IMG/VR virus record: IMGVR_UViG_3300022744_000099
Span: 1 to 23,697 of that record
From: a virus
Length of the DNA: 23,697 bases
Strand: one strand, 5' to 3'
Shown: positions 13,185 to 21,984 of the stretch, one piece after another
Layout of the letters: every line of letters begins with the position of its first letter
How positions within the stretch are numbered: position 1 is the first letter of the stretch
Program-made: the position numbers and the translations under genes
Notes under the pieces: generated by a model
What the model saw: the letters and a program-made list of their open reading frames with translations, nothing else
The model's database searches: none
What the model was told of the DNA's origin: nothing

Positions 13185-14354
13185 GTGGCGCAGCGGTACG
13201 ACGTCGGGGAGCTCAAGAAGCCGGTCCGCATGGACAACGGCTGGCTCCGCGTCGACGGCCTGCTCACGCGCTCCGGCGTGTTCCCCTACCGCAACGCCGA
13301 CGGCTCGACTCGCCTCGAATACCGGCCCCCGGACGAGGTGTTCCGCGCGGACAGCCTGGAGTCGTTCGCCCTCGTGCCGTTCACGAACGACCATCCGCCC
13401 GAGGTCTTGAACGCGAAGAACACGAAGACCTACGCGGTCGGATCGATCGGCGAGAACGTGCGACGCGACGGTGACCACGTCCGCGCGCAGATCCTCGTGA
13501 CCGACGCGGCGACAGCCGAGCAGATGATGGGCGGCAAGGTCGCGCTCTCGTGCGGCTACAGCTGCGACGTCGACATGACCCCCGGCGAGGTGGGCGGCGT
13601 GCGCTACGACGCCGTCCAGAAGAACATCCGCGGCAACCACGTCGCCCTCGTCGACATCGCCCGTGCCGGTCCCGCCGCGAAGGTGCGGATGGACGCCGGC
13701 GATGCCGTGCAGGTCCCGAACGAAACCCCCCGCCCGGACCCCACGGGCACGAAGGAGAGCCCCATGCTCGTGAAGTTCCGCGTCGACGGCGTCGAGGTCG
13801 AGGTGACCGAGACGGCCAAGCAGGTGATCGAGAAGCAGCTCACCGGCCTCACCGCCCGCGCCGACAAGGCGGAGGCGGACCTCGTGAAGGCGACCGCCCG
13901 CGCGGACGCCGCCGAGGCCGCTCGCGTGCAGGAGAAGGCCCGCGCGGACGCCGCCGAGGCCCCCGCCCGCATCCGCGAGGCCGTCAAGGCGCGCGTCGAG
14001 CTCGAGCGCACGGGCGCGAAGGTGCTCGGCAAGGACTTCAAGGCCGACGCCTCCGACGTCGACCTCAAGGTCGCGATCGTCGAGAAGGTCGACGGCGTGA
14101 AGCTCGATCCCGAGAAGCTCAAGGTGCCGGCGTACCTCGACGCCCGGTTCGACTCCGCCGTCGCCCGCGCCAAGCCCGCCGACGGCATCGCCGACGAGCT
14201 GAAGGCGTCGGGCCTCGTGCCGGAGAAGCGCGTCGACGGCGCCGCCCCCGTCGACCCGAACGACGTCGCCGCCGCCGCCGCCCGCATGGACGCCTTCGTG
14301 TCCGGTGCGTGGAAGCGCAAGCCCACCGCCTCCGACGAGTCCGACGAGGGCTAG
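13185..14354 (+). CDS. DUF2213-type prohead protease fused to scaffold, 389 aa
   Basis: Cleaves scaffold and capsid proteins during head maturation, with a scaffold domain attached. The N-terminal part (1-165) is the DUF2213 family: LLTRSGVFPYRN, ALVPFTNDHPPEVLNAKNT, KTYAVGSIGENV, MMGGKVALSCGYSCDV and RGNHVALVDIARAG. The His of NDHPP and the Ser of LSCGY are candidate active-site residues, by analogy with herpesvirus-type phage proteases. A Pro-rich linker (about 175-193) leads to a long charged coiled coil with repeated ARADAAEAA units (about 215-265) and an acidic C-terminus typical of scaffolds. GTG at 13185 has GGAG 6 bases upstream. A second, stronger ribosome site inside the gene probably yields free scaffold. 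Confidence 0.86.
   Translation: MAQRYDVGELKKPVRMDNGWLRVDGLLTRSGVFPYRNADGSTRLEYRPPDEVFRADSLESFALVPFTNDHPPEVLNAKNTKTYAVGSIGENVRRDGDHVRAQILVTDAATAEQMMGGKVALSCGYSCDVDMTPGEVGGVRYDAVQKNIRGNHVALVDIARAGPAAKVRMDAGDAVQVPNETPRPDPTGTKESPMLVKFRVDGVEVEVTETAKQVIEKQLTGLTARADKAEADLVKATARADAAEAARVQEKARADAAEAPARIREAVKARVELERTGAKVLGKDFKADASDVDLKVAIVEKVDGVKLDPEKLKVPAYLDARFDSAVARAKPADGIADELKASGLVPEKRVDGAAPVDPNDVAAAAARMDAFVSGAWKRKPTASDESDEG
13764..14354 (+). CDS. Internal in-frame start: free scaffold protein, 196 aa
   Basis: Within the protease gene, ATG 13764 (precursor residue 194) is preceded by a near-ideal AAGGAG (13752-13757) with 6-base spacing, stronger than the site of the full-length gene. It falls exactly at the junction of the Pro-rich linker and the coiled-coil domain, so its product would be the scaffold without protease. 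Lambda C/Nu3 is the classic precedent for a nested in-frame scaffold. The evidence is start-site placement and domain logic; expression is not shown. Confidence 0.65.
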   Translation: MLVKFRVDGVEVEVTETAKQVIEKQLTGLTARADKAEADLVKATARADAAEAARVQEKARADAAEAPARIREAVKARVELERTGAKVLGKDFKADASDVDLKVAIVEKVDGVKLDPEKLKVPAYLDARFDSAVARAKPADGIADELKASGLVPEKRVDGAAPVDPNDVAAAAARMDAFVSGAWKRKPTASDESDEG

Positions 14355-14421
14355 TCCCCAGCACCACCACACCGAACCGTCCGCTGCCTGCGGACAGCCC
14401 CCTGACGGGCAGGAGCACCAC

Positions 14422-14970
14422 ATGTCGCAGACCACCTCCCCGACCGCGATGACCTACGCCATCGAGGGCGGGCTGTACCAGGAGAGCCCGGACCCGCTGA
14501 TCGACTCGGGCGTGAACGAGGAGGGCTCGAACGCGATCGCGTTCGGCACCTTCGTCGCGCGTGGCACCACCGAGCGCGGCGTGATCCAGCCGGCCGGGGC
14601 CACCGACGCCGCGAAGCTCTGCGGCATCGCCCTGCACTCGCACGCCTACGCGAAGGCGTACGACGGCACCACCGCCACCGGCGACCTGTCCTCGACGGGC
14701 ATCCTGCCGAAGGCGAAGGTGAACGTGCTGCGCCGGGGCCGGGTGTGGATGAAGGCCGAGCAGGACCTCTCGCGCGGCGACCGCAGCCTCCGCGTCCGCC
14801 ACACGGCCGGTGCCGGCGGCTCGACGATCGGCGCGCTCCGGAAGGACGCCGTCGCGGGCGAGACGATCAACCTCTCCGGCTCGGCCGAGGTCATCGTCGG
14901 CGCGTCGGCCGGCTCGTTCGTCGTGATCGAGCTCGACATGGAGAACGGCATCGGGTCGGTCGACACCTAG
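14422..14970 (+). CDS. Structural cement / head decoration-like protein, 182 aa
   Basis: Probably coats and stabilises the expanded capsid. The protein is beta-rich with a repeated Gly/Ala framework: GSNAIAFGTFVARGTTERGVIQPAGATDAAKLCGIALHSH, then KVNVLRRGRVWMKAEQDLSRGD, and a C-terminal beta segment AEVIVGASAGSFVVIELDM. This order matches small phage cement proteins (Gp24-like / DUF2190-like) that sit between protease and major capsid genes. ATG at 14422 is fixed by AGGAG 6 bases upstream. A longer in-frame reading from 14305 would overlap the protease gene in another frame and is not favoured. The exact family name is inferred from pattern and synteny. Confidence 0.72.
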   Translation: MSQTTSPTAMTYAIEGGLYQESPDPLIDSGVNEEGSNAIAFGTFVARGTTERGVIQPAGATDAAKLCGIALHSHAYAKAYDGTTATGDLSSTGILPKAKVNVLRRGRVWMKAEQDLSRGDRSLRVRHTAGAGGSTIGALRKDAVAGETINLSGSAEVIVGASAGSFVVIELDMENGIGSVDT

Positions 14971-15052
14971 TCCCGCCCTCCGGGGCCTCGGCGGCGTTCG
15001 CTTCGGCGGGTGCCACGAGGCTTCGGTGAAGCGGCCCGGCCACGCTGCCGGA

Positions 15053-15081
15053 CCTCTTCACCGGGGATCCCCCCGAAGAGG
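15053..15081 (+). other. Stem-loop in leader of major capsid gene
   Basis: CCTCTTC (15053-15059) pairs with GAAGAGG (15075-15081), and the loop contains a palindrome GGGGATCCCC (15063-15072), giving a two-tier hairpin. It lies in the 153-base non-coding gap between the cement and capsid genes (14971-15123), the rest of which holds only GC-rich sequence with partial repeats of CTTCGG. No T-run follows. It could stabilise or process the abundant capsid message, or attenuate transcription. Confidence 0.45.
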
Positions 15082-15123
15082 CACCCACACGCACCGCGCG
15101 TGGACGCGGTCGAGGAGAGCACG

Positions 15124-16101
15124 ATGGACATGCTGCAGCGCAAGAAGGTGCGCTTCGACCGCGCCGCGATCGAGGCGAGCGTCACCCGGGACAACCGGCT
15201 CGACGCCGGGGAGAGCGCGTTCTTCGCCCGCCAGCTCGAGCAGATCGCGGCGAAGACGTACGACATCAAGTACGCCGAGCTGAAGTCGCTGAAGTTCCTG
15301 CCCGTGGACACCAGCATCAACCCCGGCGTCGAGGCGTACACCTACCGCCAGTTCGAGCTCTTCGGCGTCGCGAAGATCGTCGCGGACTACGCGAAGGACT
15401 TCCCGAACGCGAACGTGAACGGCAAGGAGTTCACGAGCAAGATCAAGTCGCTCGGCGCGGGCTACGGCTACTCGATCCAGGAGATCCGCGCCGCGGCGTT
15501 CGCGCAGATGCCGCTCGACCAGGCGAAGGCGAACGCGGCCCGGCGCGCGATCATGCAGGGCCACGACAACATCGCCCGCGACGGCGACTCGACGAACGGC
15601 CTCACCGGCTTCCTCGGCCTGTCGAACACCACCTCGTTCGTCGTGCCGAACGGCGCGGCGGGCACGGCGACGTGGGCGACGAAGACCCCCGACGAGATCG
15701 TCGCGGACCTCAACGGCATCGCGAACGGCATCGTGTCGAGCACGAAGGAGATCGAGGTCCCCGACACGATCCTGCTCCCGATCGCGCAGTACACGTACAT
15801 CGCGTCGCGCCGCATGGGCGACGGCGACTCGACCACGATCCTCAAGCACTTCCTGATGTCGAACCCGTACATCAAGACGGTCGAGAGCTGGTACGCGCTC
15901 ACCGGCGCGGGCTCGGGCGGCACCGACCGCATGGTGTGCTACCGCAAGGACCCCGACGCCGTGCGCTACCTCGCGCCGGTCGTGTTCGAGAGCTTCCCGC
16001 CCGAGCTCGAGGGCATGCAGTACTCGGTGGCGTGCCACGGCCGCTCCGGCGGCGTCGTGTGCCCGTACCCGCTCTCCGTGAGCTACGGCGACGGCATCTA
16101 G
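15124..16101 (+). CDS. Major capsid protein, DUF2184-type, 325 aa
   Basis: HK97-fold shell protein. The order of conserved segments matches DUF2184 capsids: FFARQLEQIAAKTYDIKYAELKSLKFLPVD near the N-terminus, the ELFGVAKIVADYAKDFPNANV stretch, IKSLGAGYGYSIQEIRAAAFAQMPLDQAKANAARRAI (typical spine-helix region), GLTGFLGLSN, PDTILLPIAQYTYIASRRMG, and the C-terminal PVVFESFPPELEGMQYSVACHGRSGGVVC. ATG at 15124 has GAGGAG (15112-15117) at 6-base spacing, one of the strongest ribosome sites in the window, in keeping with high expression. A second ATG two codons in is possible. It follows protease and cement genes as in related myoviruses. Confidence 0.92.
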   Translation: MDMLQRKKVRFDRAAIEASVTRDNRLDAGESAFFARQLEQIAAKTYDIKYAELKSLKFLPVDTSINPGVEAYTYRQFELFGVAKIVADYAKDFPNANVNGKEFTSKIKSLGAGYGYSIQEIRAAAFAQMPLDQAKANAARRAIMQGHDNIARDGDSTNGLTGFLGLSNTTSFVVPNGAAGTATWATKTPDEIVADLNGIANGIVSSTKEIEVPDTILLPIAQYTYIASRRMGDGDSTTILKHFLMSNPYIKTVESWYALTGAGSGGTDRMVCYRKDPDAVRYLAPVVFESFPPELEGMQYSVACHGRSGGVVCPYPLSVSYGDGI

Positions 16102-16128
16102 CCCGCCCGCGGACAGCAGGCGTGCAGA

Positions 16129-16169
16129 GAGACGCCCGGTTCGGCTACGATGGCCGGGCCGGGCGTCTC
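16129..16169 (+). terminator. Perfect 11-base inverted repeat after capsid gene
   Basis: GAGACGCCCGG (16129-16139) and CCGGGCGTCTC (16159-16169) form a perfect 11-base stem with a 19-base loop that can itself fold (CGGC/GCCG). It lies 28 bases after the capsid stop in a 130-base gap. Only a short T-run (GTTTCG) follows, so it may be a partial terminator or a 3' stabiliser that sets the capsid message apart from the neck genes. Confidence 0.6.
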
Positions 16170-16231
16170 CCGTTTCGAGGACCGCAACGAGCGTTCGTGC
16201 CCGGTGCTCGCGGATCCTCGTCGGAACCACC

Positions 16232-16654
16232 ATGCAGACCGTGAAGGTCAGGAACACGCAAGCCCGCCTCGTGAACATCATGGACCCCGGTCCGATGATC
16301 ATGGGCGCCGACGGCAAGGCGAAGCGGTCGCCGTCCGTGAACGTGCGGACGCTGAAGCCGGGCGTCAACCTCGTGCCCAAGGAGACCGTCGAGTTCAACC
16401 GCTCGAACGTGGTCTTCAAGCACCTCGAGGAGACCGGCGGGCTCGTCGTCGAGGAGGAGGTCGGCGAGGACATCGCGAAGTCGATCGCCTCCATGAAGCC
16501 CGCCGACGCCGTGAAGCTCGTGCAGCAGACGCTCGACGTGGTCCTGCTGGAACGCTGGCAGAGCGACCCGGCGACCTCGCCGAAGGTCCTCGCCGCGATC
16601 GCGACGCAGCTCGAGAAGATCGAGTCGATGGGGCCGCAGAAGCCCAAGGAGTAA
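16232..16654 (+). CDS. Hypothetical head/neck-region protein, 140 aa
   Basis: No family recognised. The N-terminal half is beta-rich (TVKVRNTQARLVNIMDPGPMIMG, RTLKPGVNLVPKETVEF); the C-terminal half is helical and charged (EDIAKSIASM, ADAVKLVQQTLDVVLLERWQ, KVLAAIATQLEKIESM). Its place directly after the capsid and directly before the DUF4054 gene is commonly held by a head-completion or accessory protein. ATG at 16232 has only a weak upstream GGA. It follows the hairpin at 16129-16169. Its last codons supply the AAGGAG ribosome site of the next gene. Function is open. Confidence 0.7.
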   Translation: MQTVKVRNTQARLVNIMDPGPMIMGADGKAKRSPSVNVRTLKPGVNLVPKETVEFNRSNVVFKHLEETGGLVVEEEVGEDIAKSIASMKPADAVKLVQQTLDVVLLERWQSDPATSPKVLAAIATQLEKIESMGPQKPKE

Positions 16655-16657
16655 GCC

Positions 16658-17035
16658 GTGGCCGTCTCGTGGTCCGACGTCACCGCCATCGCCCCGCCGC
16701 TCTCGGCGGTGCCGTCGGGCACGCAGACGGTCATCCTCGCGGCCGTTTCCGCGCAGCTCTCGAACGCGAGCTACTGGCCGACGACGGCCCTCTACGAACT
16801 CGCGCAGAAGTACCTCGCCGCCCACATGGGCACGCTCTACCTGCGCTCGAACGGCGGGGGCGACGCCTCCGGCGGGCCGGTCGCGAGCGAGTCGGTCGGC
16901 GACGTGTCGGTCTCGTACATGACCGTCCCCGCGAAGGACGCGGCCGACGCCTGGTACACGCTCACGCCGTGGGGCCTCGCGTTGCAGGCCCTGTCGCTTC
17001 GCAGCGTCATGCGACGCGGGCCGATGGTGGTGTGA
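16658..17035 (+). CDS. DUF4054-type head-tail adaptor, 125 aa
   Basis: Likely a connector protein attached below the portal. The pattern PPLSAVPSGTQTVILAAVSAQL, TALYELAQKYLAAHMGTLYL, then GDVSVSYMTVPAKDAADAWYTLTPWGLALQALSLR matches DUF4054/gp6-like adaptors: a helical core with the AQ-x-YLAAH signature and a C-terminal extension. GTG at 16658 has AAGGAG (16646-16651) 6 bases upstream, formed by the end of the preceding gene. It is followed after 1 base by the next neck gene. The order capsid, unknown, DUF4054, HK97 gp10-like, closure, terminator is standard for this class. Confidence 0.82.
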   Translation: MAVSWSDVTAIAPPLSAVPSGTQTVILAAVSAQLSNASYWPTTALYELAQKYLAAHMGTLYLRSNGGGDASGGPVASESVGDVSVSYMTVPAKDAADAWYTLTPWGLALQALSLRSVMRRGPMVV

Positions 17036-17036
17036 C

Positions 17037-17645
17037 ATGGCCCGCCGTATCGGTGCCGCTGCCGCCCTGATCGACCGCGACCTTGGCTGGCGTCGCCTCA
17101 TGGACATCCAGCGCGGCCTTCGCGGCGGCGACCACTACGCGAAGGTCGGCGTACTCGCAGCCGCACCGGTGCCGGACGACGAAGCACCCGAGTTCACGAT
17201 GGCGTCGCTCGCCGCCGTGCACGAGTTCGGCTCCGAGGACGGCCGGATCCCCGCGCGCCCGTTCATCCGCGGCGGTATCGACGCCGGGCGCGAGCGCATC
17301 GTCGGCGTCGCGAAGGTGGCCGTCGGCAAGATCTACGACGGCAAGCTCTCCGTCGACCGGGCCCTGAACATCATCGGCATGACGGGCGCCGCCGAGATCA
17401 AGAAGTACGTGACCGAGGGCGAGCAGGTGCCGCCGCCGAACGCGCCGTCGACCATCCGCGCGAAACTGAAGCGCGGCGCGTGGAACGACAGCCGCCGCAA
17501 GCGCAAGCCCGTCGATTCCGCGAAGCTCATCCGCACCCTGATCGACACCGGCCGCATGATCGGCTCGGTGACGTGGGTCGTCGTGGGCGGCGTGTCGAAC
17601 ACGATCGCGACCGCGCTCACCGGCGGCGAGCGGAGGGTCTCGTGA
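17037..17645 (+). CDS. HK97 gp10 / Mu virion-morphogenesis-like neck protein, 202 aa
   Basis: Probably a head-tail joining or tail-completion protein. The diagnostic segment is LAAVHEFGSEDGRIPARPFIRGGIDAGRE: a conserved HEFG followed by PARPFIR is the hallmark of HK97 gp10-like and Mu morphogenesis proteins. KVGVLA upstream forms the first beta strand. The region PNAPSTIRAKLKRG resembles the family's later P-x-T-x-x-x-K segment, and IRTLIDTGRMIGSVTWVVV is the common C-terminal block with the LIDTG signature. ATG at 17037 comes 1 base after the preceding stop. The last codons carry a strong ribosome site (GGAGGG) for the next gene, which overlaps by GTGA. Confidence 0.78.
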   Translation: MARRIGAAAALIDRDLGWRRLMDIQRGLRGGDHYAKVGVLAAAPVPDDEAPEFTMASLAAVHEFGSEDGRIPARPFIRGGIDAGRERIVGVAKVAVGKIYDGKLSVDRALNIIGMTGAAEIKKYVTEGEQVPPPNAPSTIRAKLKRGAWNDSRRKRKPVDSAKLIRTLIDTGRMIGSVTWVVVGGVSNTIATALTGGERRVS

Positions 17646-17986
17646 ACCTCGCGCACGTCGTCTCCCGGTTCGGCTCGACGTACACCGTCACGCGCACGAG
17701 CGCGGCGACGTCGTACAGCGACGGCAAGCGGGCGACGCCTTCGACGTCGACCCTGTCCGTGACGGGCGTCGTGCAGCCCGTGCCGGGGCAGGAGCTGAAC
17801 CGGCTTCCCGAAGGCCTGCGCGATCGGGACGTGCGCGTGTTCTGGACCACCGTCGCCCTGCAGGGCGGGTCGGCCGTCGAGCCCGACCGGGTCGCGATCG
17901 GCAGCGACACGTGGCAGGTCGAGGAGTGCCGGGACTGGACGGGCCTCGGGAACTACTTCCGCAGCATCATTCGGAAGGCGGGCTGA
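17642..17986 (+). CDS. Head-closure-like small neck protein, 114 aa
   Basis: Small beta-rich protein: STYTVTRTSAATSYSDG, TSTLSVTGVVQPVPGQEL, DVRVFWTTVALQ, and the C-terminal DRVAIGSDTWQVEECRDW. A strand-rich body with a late 'GD/SDTWQVEEV-like' strand is typical of SPP1 gp16-like head-closure or related connector proteins, and its place between the gp10-like and terminator proteins agrees. GTG at 17642 overlaps the previous stop by 4 bases and has GGAGGG closely upstream. The class is inferred from pattern and order, not from an unmistakable motif. Confidence 0.6.
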   Translation: MNLAHVVSRFGSTYTVTRTSAATSYSDGKRATPSTSTLSVTGVVQPVPGQELNRLPEGLRDRDVRVFWTTVALQGGSAVEPDRVAIGSDTWQVEECRDWTGLGNYFRSIIRKAG

Positions 17987-17990
17987 AGCC

Positions 17991-18596
17991 GTGGCGCTGA
18001 ACTTCACCACCTTCGAGAAGGCCTTGCAGGACGCCGTCGTGCTCGCTGGCGGGCTCGCCGATGGCAAGGTCATCTGGGCCCGGCAGGACGGCACGCGCCC
18101 CGCCGCGCCCTACGTCACGCTCGACCTCACGTCGTTCTCGGTCATCGGCATCGACGGCACGCGCCACGACTACGACGCCGAGGCCGACCCGGGAGCCGAG
18201 ATCACCCTGAAGCACGGCGGGATGCGCGAGTTCGGCCTGGCCGTCGTCGTGTTCTACGGCACGCTCGGCGCGGCCGGCGCGATGGCGCTCGCGGAGACCA
18301 TCCGCACGAGCCTGTCGAAGGTGGCGGTGCGCGAGGTGCTCGACGCCGCGAACGTGTCCCTCTTCGACTTCGGCCGGGTGCTGAACCTCACGCAGGTCGT
18401 GAACACGGTCTACGAGGGCCGGGCCGTGTTCGAGCTCCGGGGCTACACGACGCAGGAAGTCACCGAGACGATCGGCTACATCCAGTCCGCCGAGATCGAG
18501 GGTACGATCAGCACCGTGACCACCGTCGAGACCGTCGACATCGGGAGCCCGCCGCCGTCCGGCGTCTGGGGCTCCGGCAACGTGTGGGGAGGCTGA
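17991..18596 (+). CDS. Tail-terminator-like neck protein, 201 aa
   Basis: Likely caps the tail tube and joins it to the head. The first 150 residues have the alpha/beta layout of phage neck/tail terminator proteins (gp12-like): FTTFEKALQDAVV helix, KVIWARQDGTRPAAPYVTLDLTSF, AGAEITLKHGG-type strand, FGLAVVVFYG, AMALAETIRTSL helix, and NTVYEGRAVFELRGY. The last 45 residues are a Thr/Val-rich then Gly-rich tail (PPPSGVWGSGNVWGG) that may be flexible. GTG at 17991 lies 4 bases after the preceding stop. Two fibre genes follow instead of the sheath, which is unusual placement. Confidence 0.68.
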   Translation: MALNFTTFEKALQDAVVLAGGLADGKVIWARQDGTRPAAPYVTLDLTSFSVIGIDGTRHDYDAEADPGAEITLKHGGMREFGLAVVVFYGTLGAAGAMALAETIRTSLSKVAVREVLDAANVSLFDFGRVLNLTQVVNTVYEGRAVFELRGYTTQEVTETIGYIQSAEIEGTISTVTTVETVDIGSPPPSGVWGSGNVWGG

Positions 18597-18599
18597 CCC

Positions 18600-20537
18600 G
18601 TGCCGGCGCTCATTCCAGGCGATTCGTCGCAGTACCCGACCGCGATCCAGACCCCGGTCGACGGCGACACGGCGAACGCCGCGTCCGTCTCCACGGGCCT
18701 CGCGCAACTCGCCGACCGCACGGCGAACCTGAACGCCCGACTCGTCTCAGGCGGCGGTGGCGGCGGGGCGCCGACCGACGCCACGTACCTCGTCGCCTCG
18801 TCGAACAGCACGCTCACGAACGAGACCGTTGTCCCCGCACAGGGCCTCACGTTCCTCGCCGCGACGGACGCCGCCGGGCAGCGCGATGCGATGGACCTCG
18901 GCGACTCGTCGACGAAGGACGTCGGCACGACCGCCGGGACGGTGGCTGCAGGCAACGACTCGCGGATCACCGGCGCCGCGCAGAAGGCGTCGAACCTCTC
19001 GGACCTCTCGAACGCCGCGACGGCTCGGACGAACCTCGGCCTCGCCGCCGTCGCCTCGTCGGGTGCGTATTCAGACCTGAGCGGGCGGCCGACGCTGGGT
19101 TCCGCCGCGGCTGCGGACACGGATGACTTCGACGCCGCCGGAGCCGCGTCAGCCGCGCAGAGCGCGAGCCTGCAGAAGTCGTCGAACCTCTCGGACCTCA
19201 CCAGCGTCAGCACCGCACGGACGAACCTCGGTGCCGGCAGCCCGAGCGGGCTCGCCACGCTCGACTCCGGTGGCAAGGTGCCGACGACGCAGCTCCCGTC
19301 GGTCGCGATCACGGACACGTTCGTCGTGAACTCGCAGGCGGCGATGCTCGCGCTCACGGCCGAGCGCGGCGACGTCGCGATCCGGACCGACATCTCGACC
19401 TCGTTCATCCTGTCGAGCGACAACCCCGGCACGCTCGCCGACTGGAAGGAGCTGCTGACGCCGGCCGACGGCGTCACGAGCTTCAACGGCCGCACCGGCG
19501 CGGTGTCGCCCGCGCCCGGCGACTACACGGCGTCGGACGTCGGCGCGCTCGAGGTCGCATCGAACCTCGGCGACCTCACGGACACGGCGGCCGCCCGCGC
19601 GAACCTCGGGCTCGGTGACTCCGCCCCGCTCGACGTCGGCACGACCGCCGGAACGGTGGCTGCGGGCGACGACTCGCGGATCACCGGGGCGGCGCAGAAG
19701 TCCGCGAACCTCTCGGACCTCGCGAACGCCGCGACGGCACGGACGAACCTCGGCCTCGGCACGGCCGCGACCTATGCCGCGTCCGCGTTCGATGCCGCGG
19801 GTGCCGCCGCCGCCGCGCAGGCTGCGTCGCAGCCCCTCGACGCCGACCTCACGGCGATCGCCGCGCTGGCGTCCTCCGCGAACAAGGTGCCCTACGCGAC
19901 GGGTTCGGGGACGTGGGCGCTCGCGGACTTCACGGCGGCGGGTCGCGCGCTCCTCGACGACGCGGACGCCGCGACGCAGCGGACGACGCTCGGGCTTGGA
20001 ACGGCTGCGGTCCTGAACGCCCCAGCCTCGGGCGATGCCGCCTCGGGCGAGGTCGTGAAGGGCAGTGACACGCGGCTCTCCGACACGCGCACGCCGACCG
20101 ACAACACGGTCGCCACGGCGAAGATCGTCGACGCTGCGGTCACGGACGCGAAGCTGCGGACGTCGGCTGCACTCTCCGTCATCGGCCGTTCCGCGAACAG
20201 CATCGGCAACGTGGCCGACATCGCGGCGTCGTCGGACGGCGACGTGCTGCGGCGCAGCGGCACCACGCTGGGATTCGGCGCGATTCCGCAGGCGAGCGTC
20301 ACCGGACTTACCACGGACCTCGCTGGCAAGGCGTCGACCGGATCGGTCGGCTCGTCGGGCCTGACGATGGGTACCGGAAAGGTGCTTGGCCGCTCCACGT
20401 CAGGCAGCGGCGCGGTCGAGGAACTCACTCTCGGCAGCGGACTCTCGATCTCGGGCGGCGTGCTCGACGCGACGAGCAGCGGCAGCGGGCTCACGCAGAA
20501 CCAGGTCCTCGCGCGGTCTTCATTCGGAGGCTTCTGA
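18600..20537 (+). CDS. Tail fibre protein with internal repeats, 645 aa
   Basis: Elongated fibre, probably for host attachment. The N-terminus (PTAIQTPVDGDTANAASVSTGLAQLADRTANLNARL, 13-48) resembles a conserved fibre-anchoring segment. After a Gly linker come repeats of SNLSDL-x-x-x-x-TARTNLGLG (near 131, 195, 321 and 369) and two copies of a longer unit, DVGTTAGTVAAG-x-DSRITGAAQK (107-130, 345-368). The middle has SLPSVAITDTFVV-type strands and GVTSFNGRTGAVSPAPGDYTASDVGAL (291-317), a motif common in phage fibres. The C-terminal part continues with shaft-like repeats and ends SRSSFGGF-like. GTG at 18600 has GGAGG 7 bases upstream. It directly precedes the Gly-rich adhesin, with 1 base between stop and start. 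Confidence 0.85.
   Translation: MPALIPGDSSQYPTAIQTPVDGDTANAASVSTGLAQLADRTANLNARLVSGGGGGGAPTDATYLVASSNSTLTNETVVPAQGLTFLAATDAAGQRDAMDLGDSSTKDVGTTAGTVAAGNDSRITGAAQKASNLSDLSNAATARTNLGLAAVASSGAYSDLSGRPTLGSAAAADTDDFDAAGAASAAQSASLQKSSNLSDLTSVSTARTNLGAGSPSGLATLDSGGKVPTTQLPSVAITDTFVVNSQAAMLALTAERGDVAIRTDISTSFILSSDNPGTLADWKELLTPADGVTSFNGRTGAVSPAPGDYTASDVGALEVASNLGDLTDTAAARANLGLGDSAPLDVGTTAGTVAAGDDSRITGAAQKSANLSDLANAATARTNLGLGTAATYAASAFDAAGAAAAAQAASQPLDADLTAIAALASSANKVPYATGSGTWALADFTAAGRALLDDADAATQRTTLGLGTAAVLNAPASGDAASGEVVKGSDTRLSDTRTPTDNTVATAKIVDAAVTDAKLRTSAALSVIGRSANSIGNVADIAASSDGDVLRRSGTTLGFGAIPQASVTGLTTDLAGKASTGSVGSSGLTMGTGKVLGRSTSGSGAVEELTLGSGLSISGGVLDATSSGSGLTQNQVLARSSFGGF
18918..19757 (+). repeat. 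Pair of 126-base direct repeats in tail fibre gene
   Basis: 18918-19043 and 19632-19757 are near-identical in-frame copies, 714 bases apart, each encoding 42 residues (DVGTTAGTVAAG ... TARTNLGL). Differences are mostly single bases. They probably arose by duplication and could allow loss or gain of the intervening 714 bases by recombination without a frameshift, changing fibre length. Confidence 0.8.
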
Positions 20538-20538
20538 A

Positions 20539-21903
<1,365 letters not shown>

Positions 21904-21984
21904 CCAGGACCCCCGTAGCACCCTCCCGGACGACCTGATACCGTCCCGCCGCGCAGGGACGCCGAACCCCTCCCCGAGGTCCGC

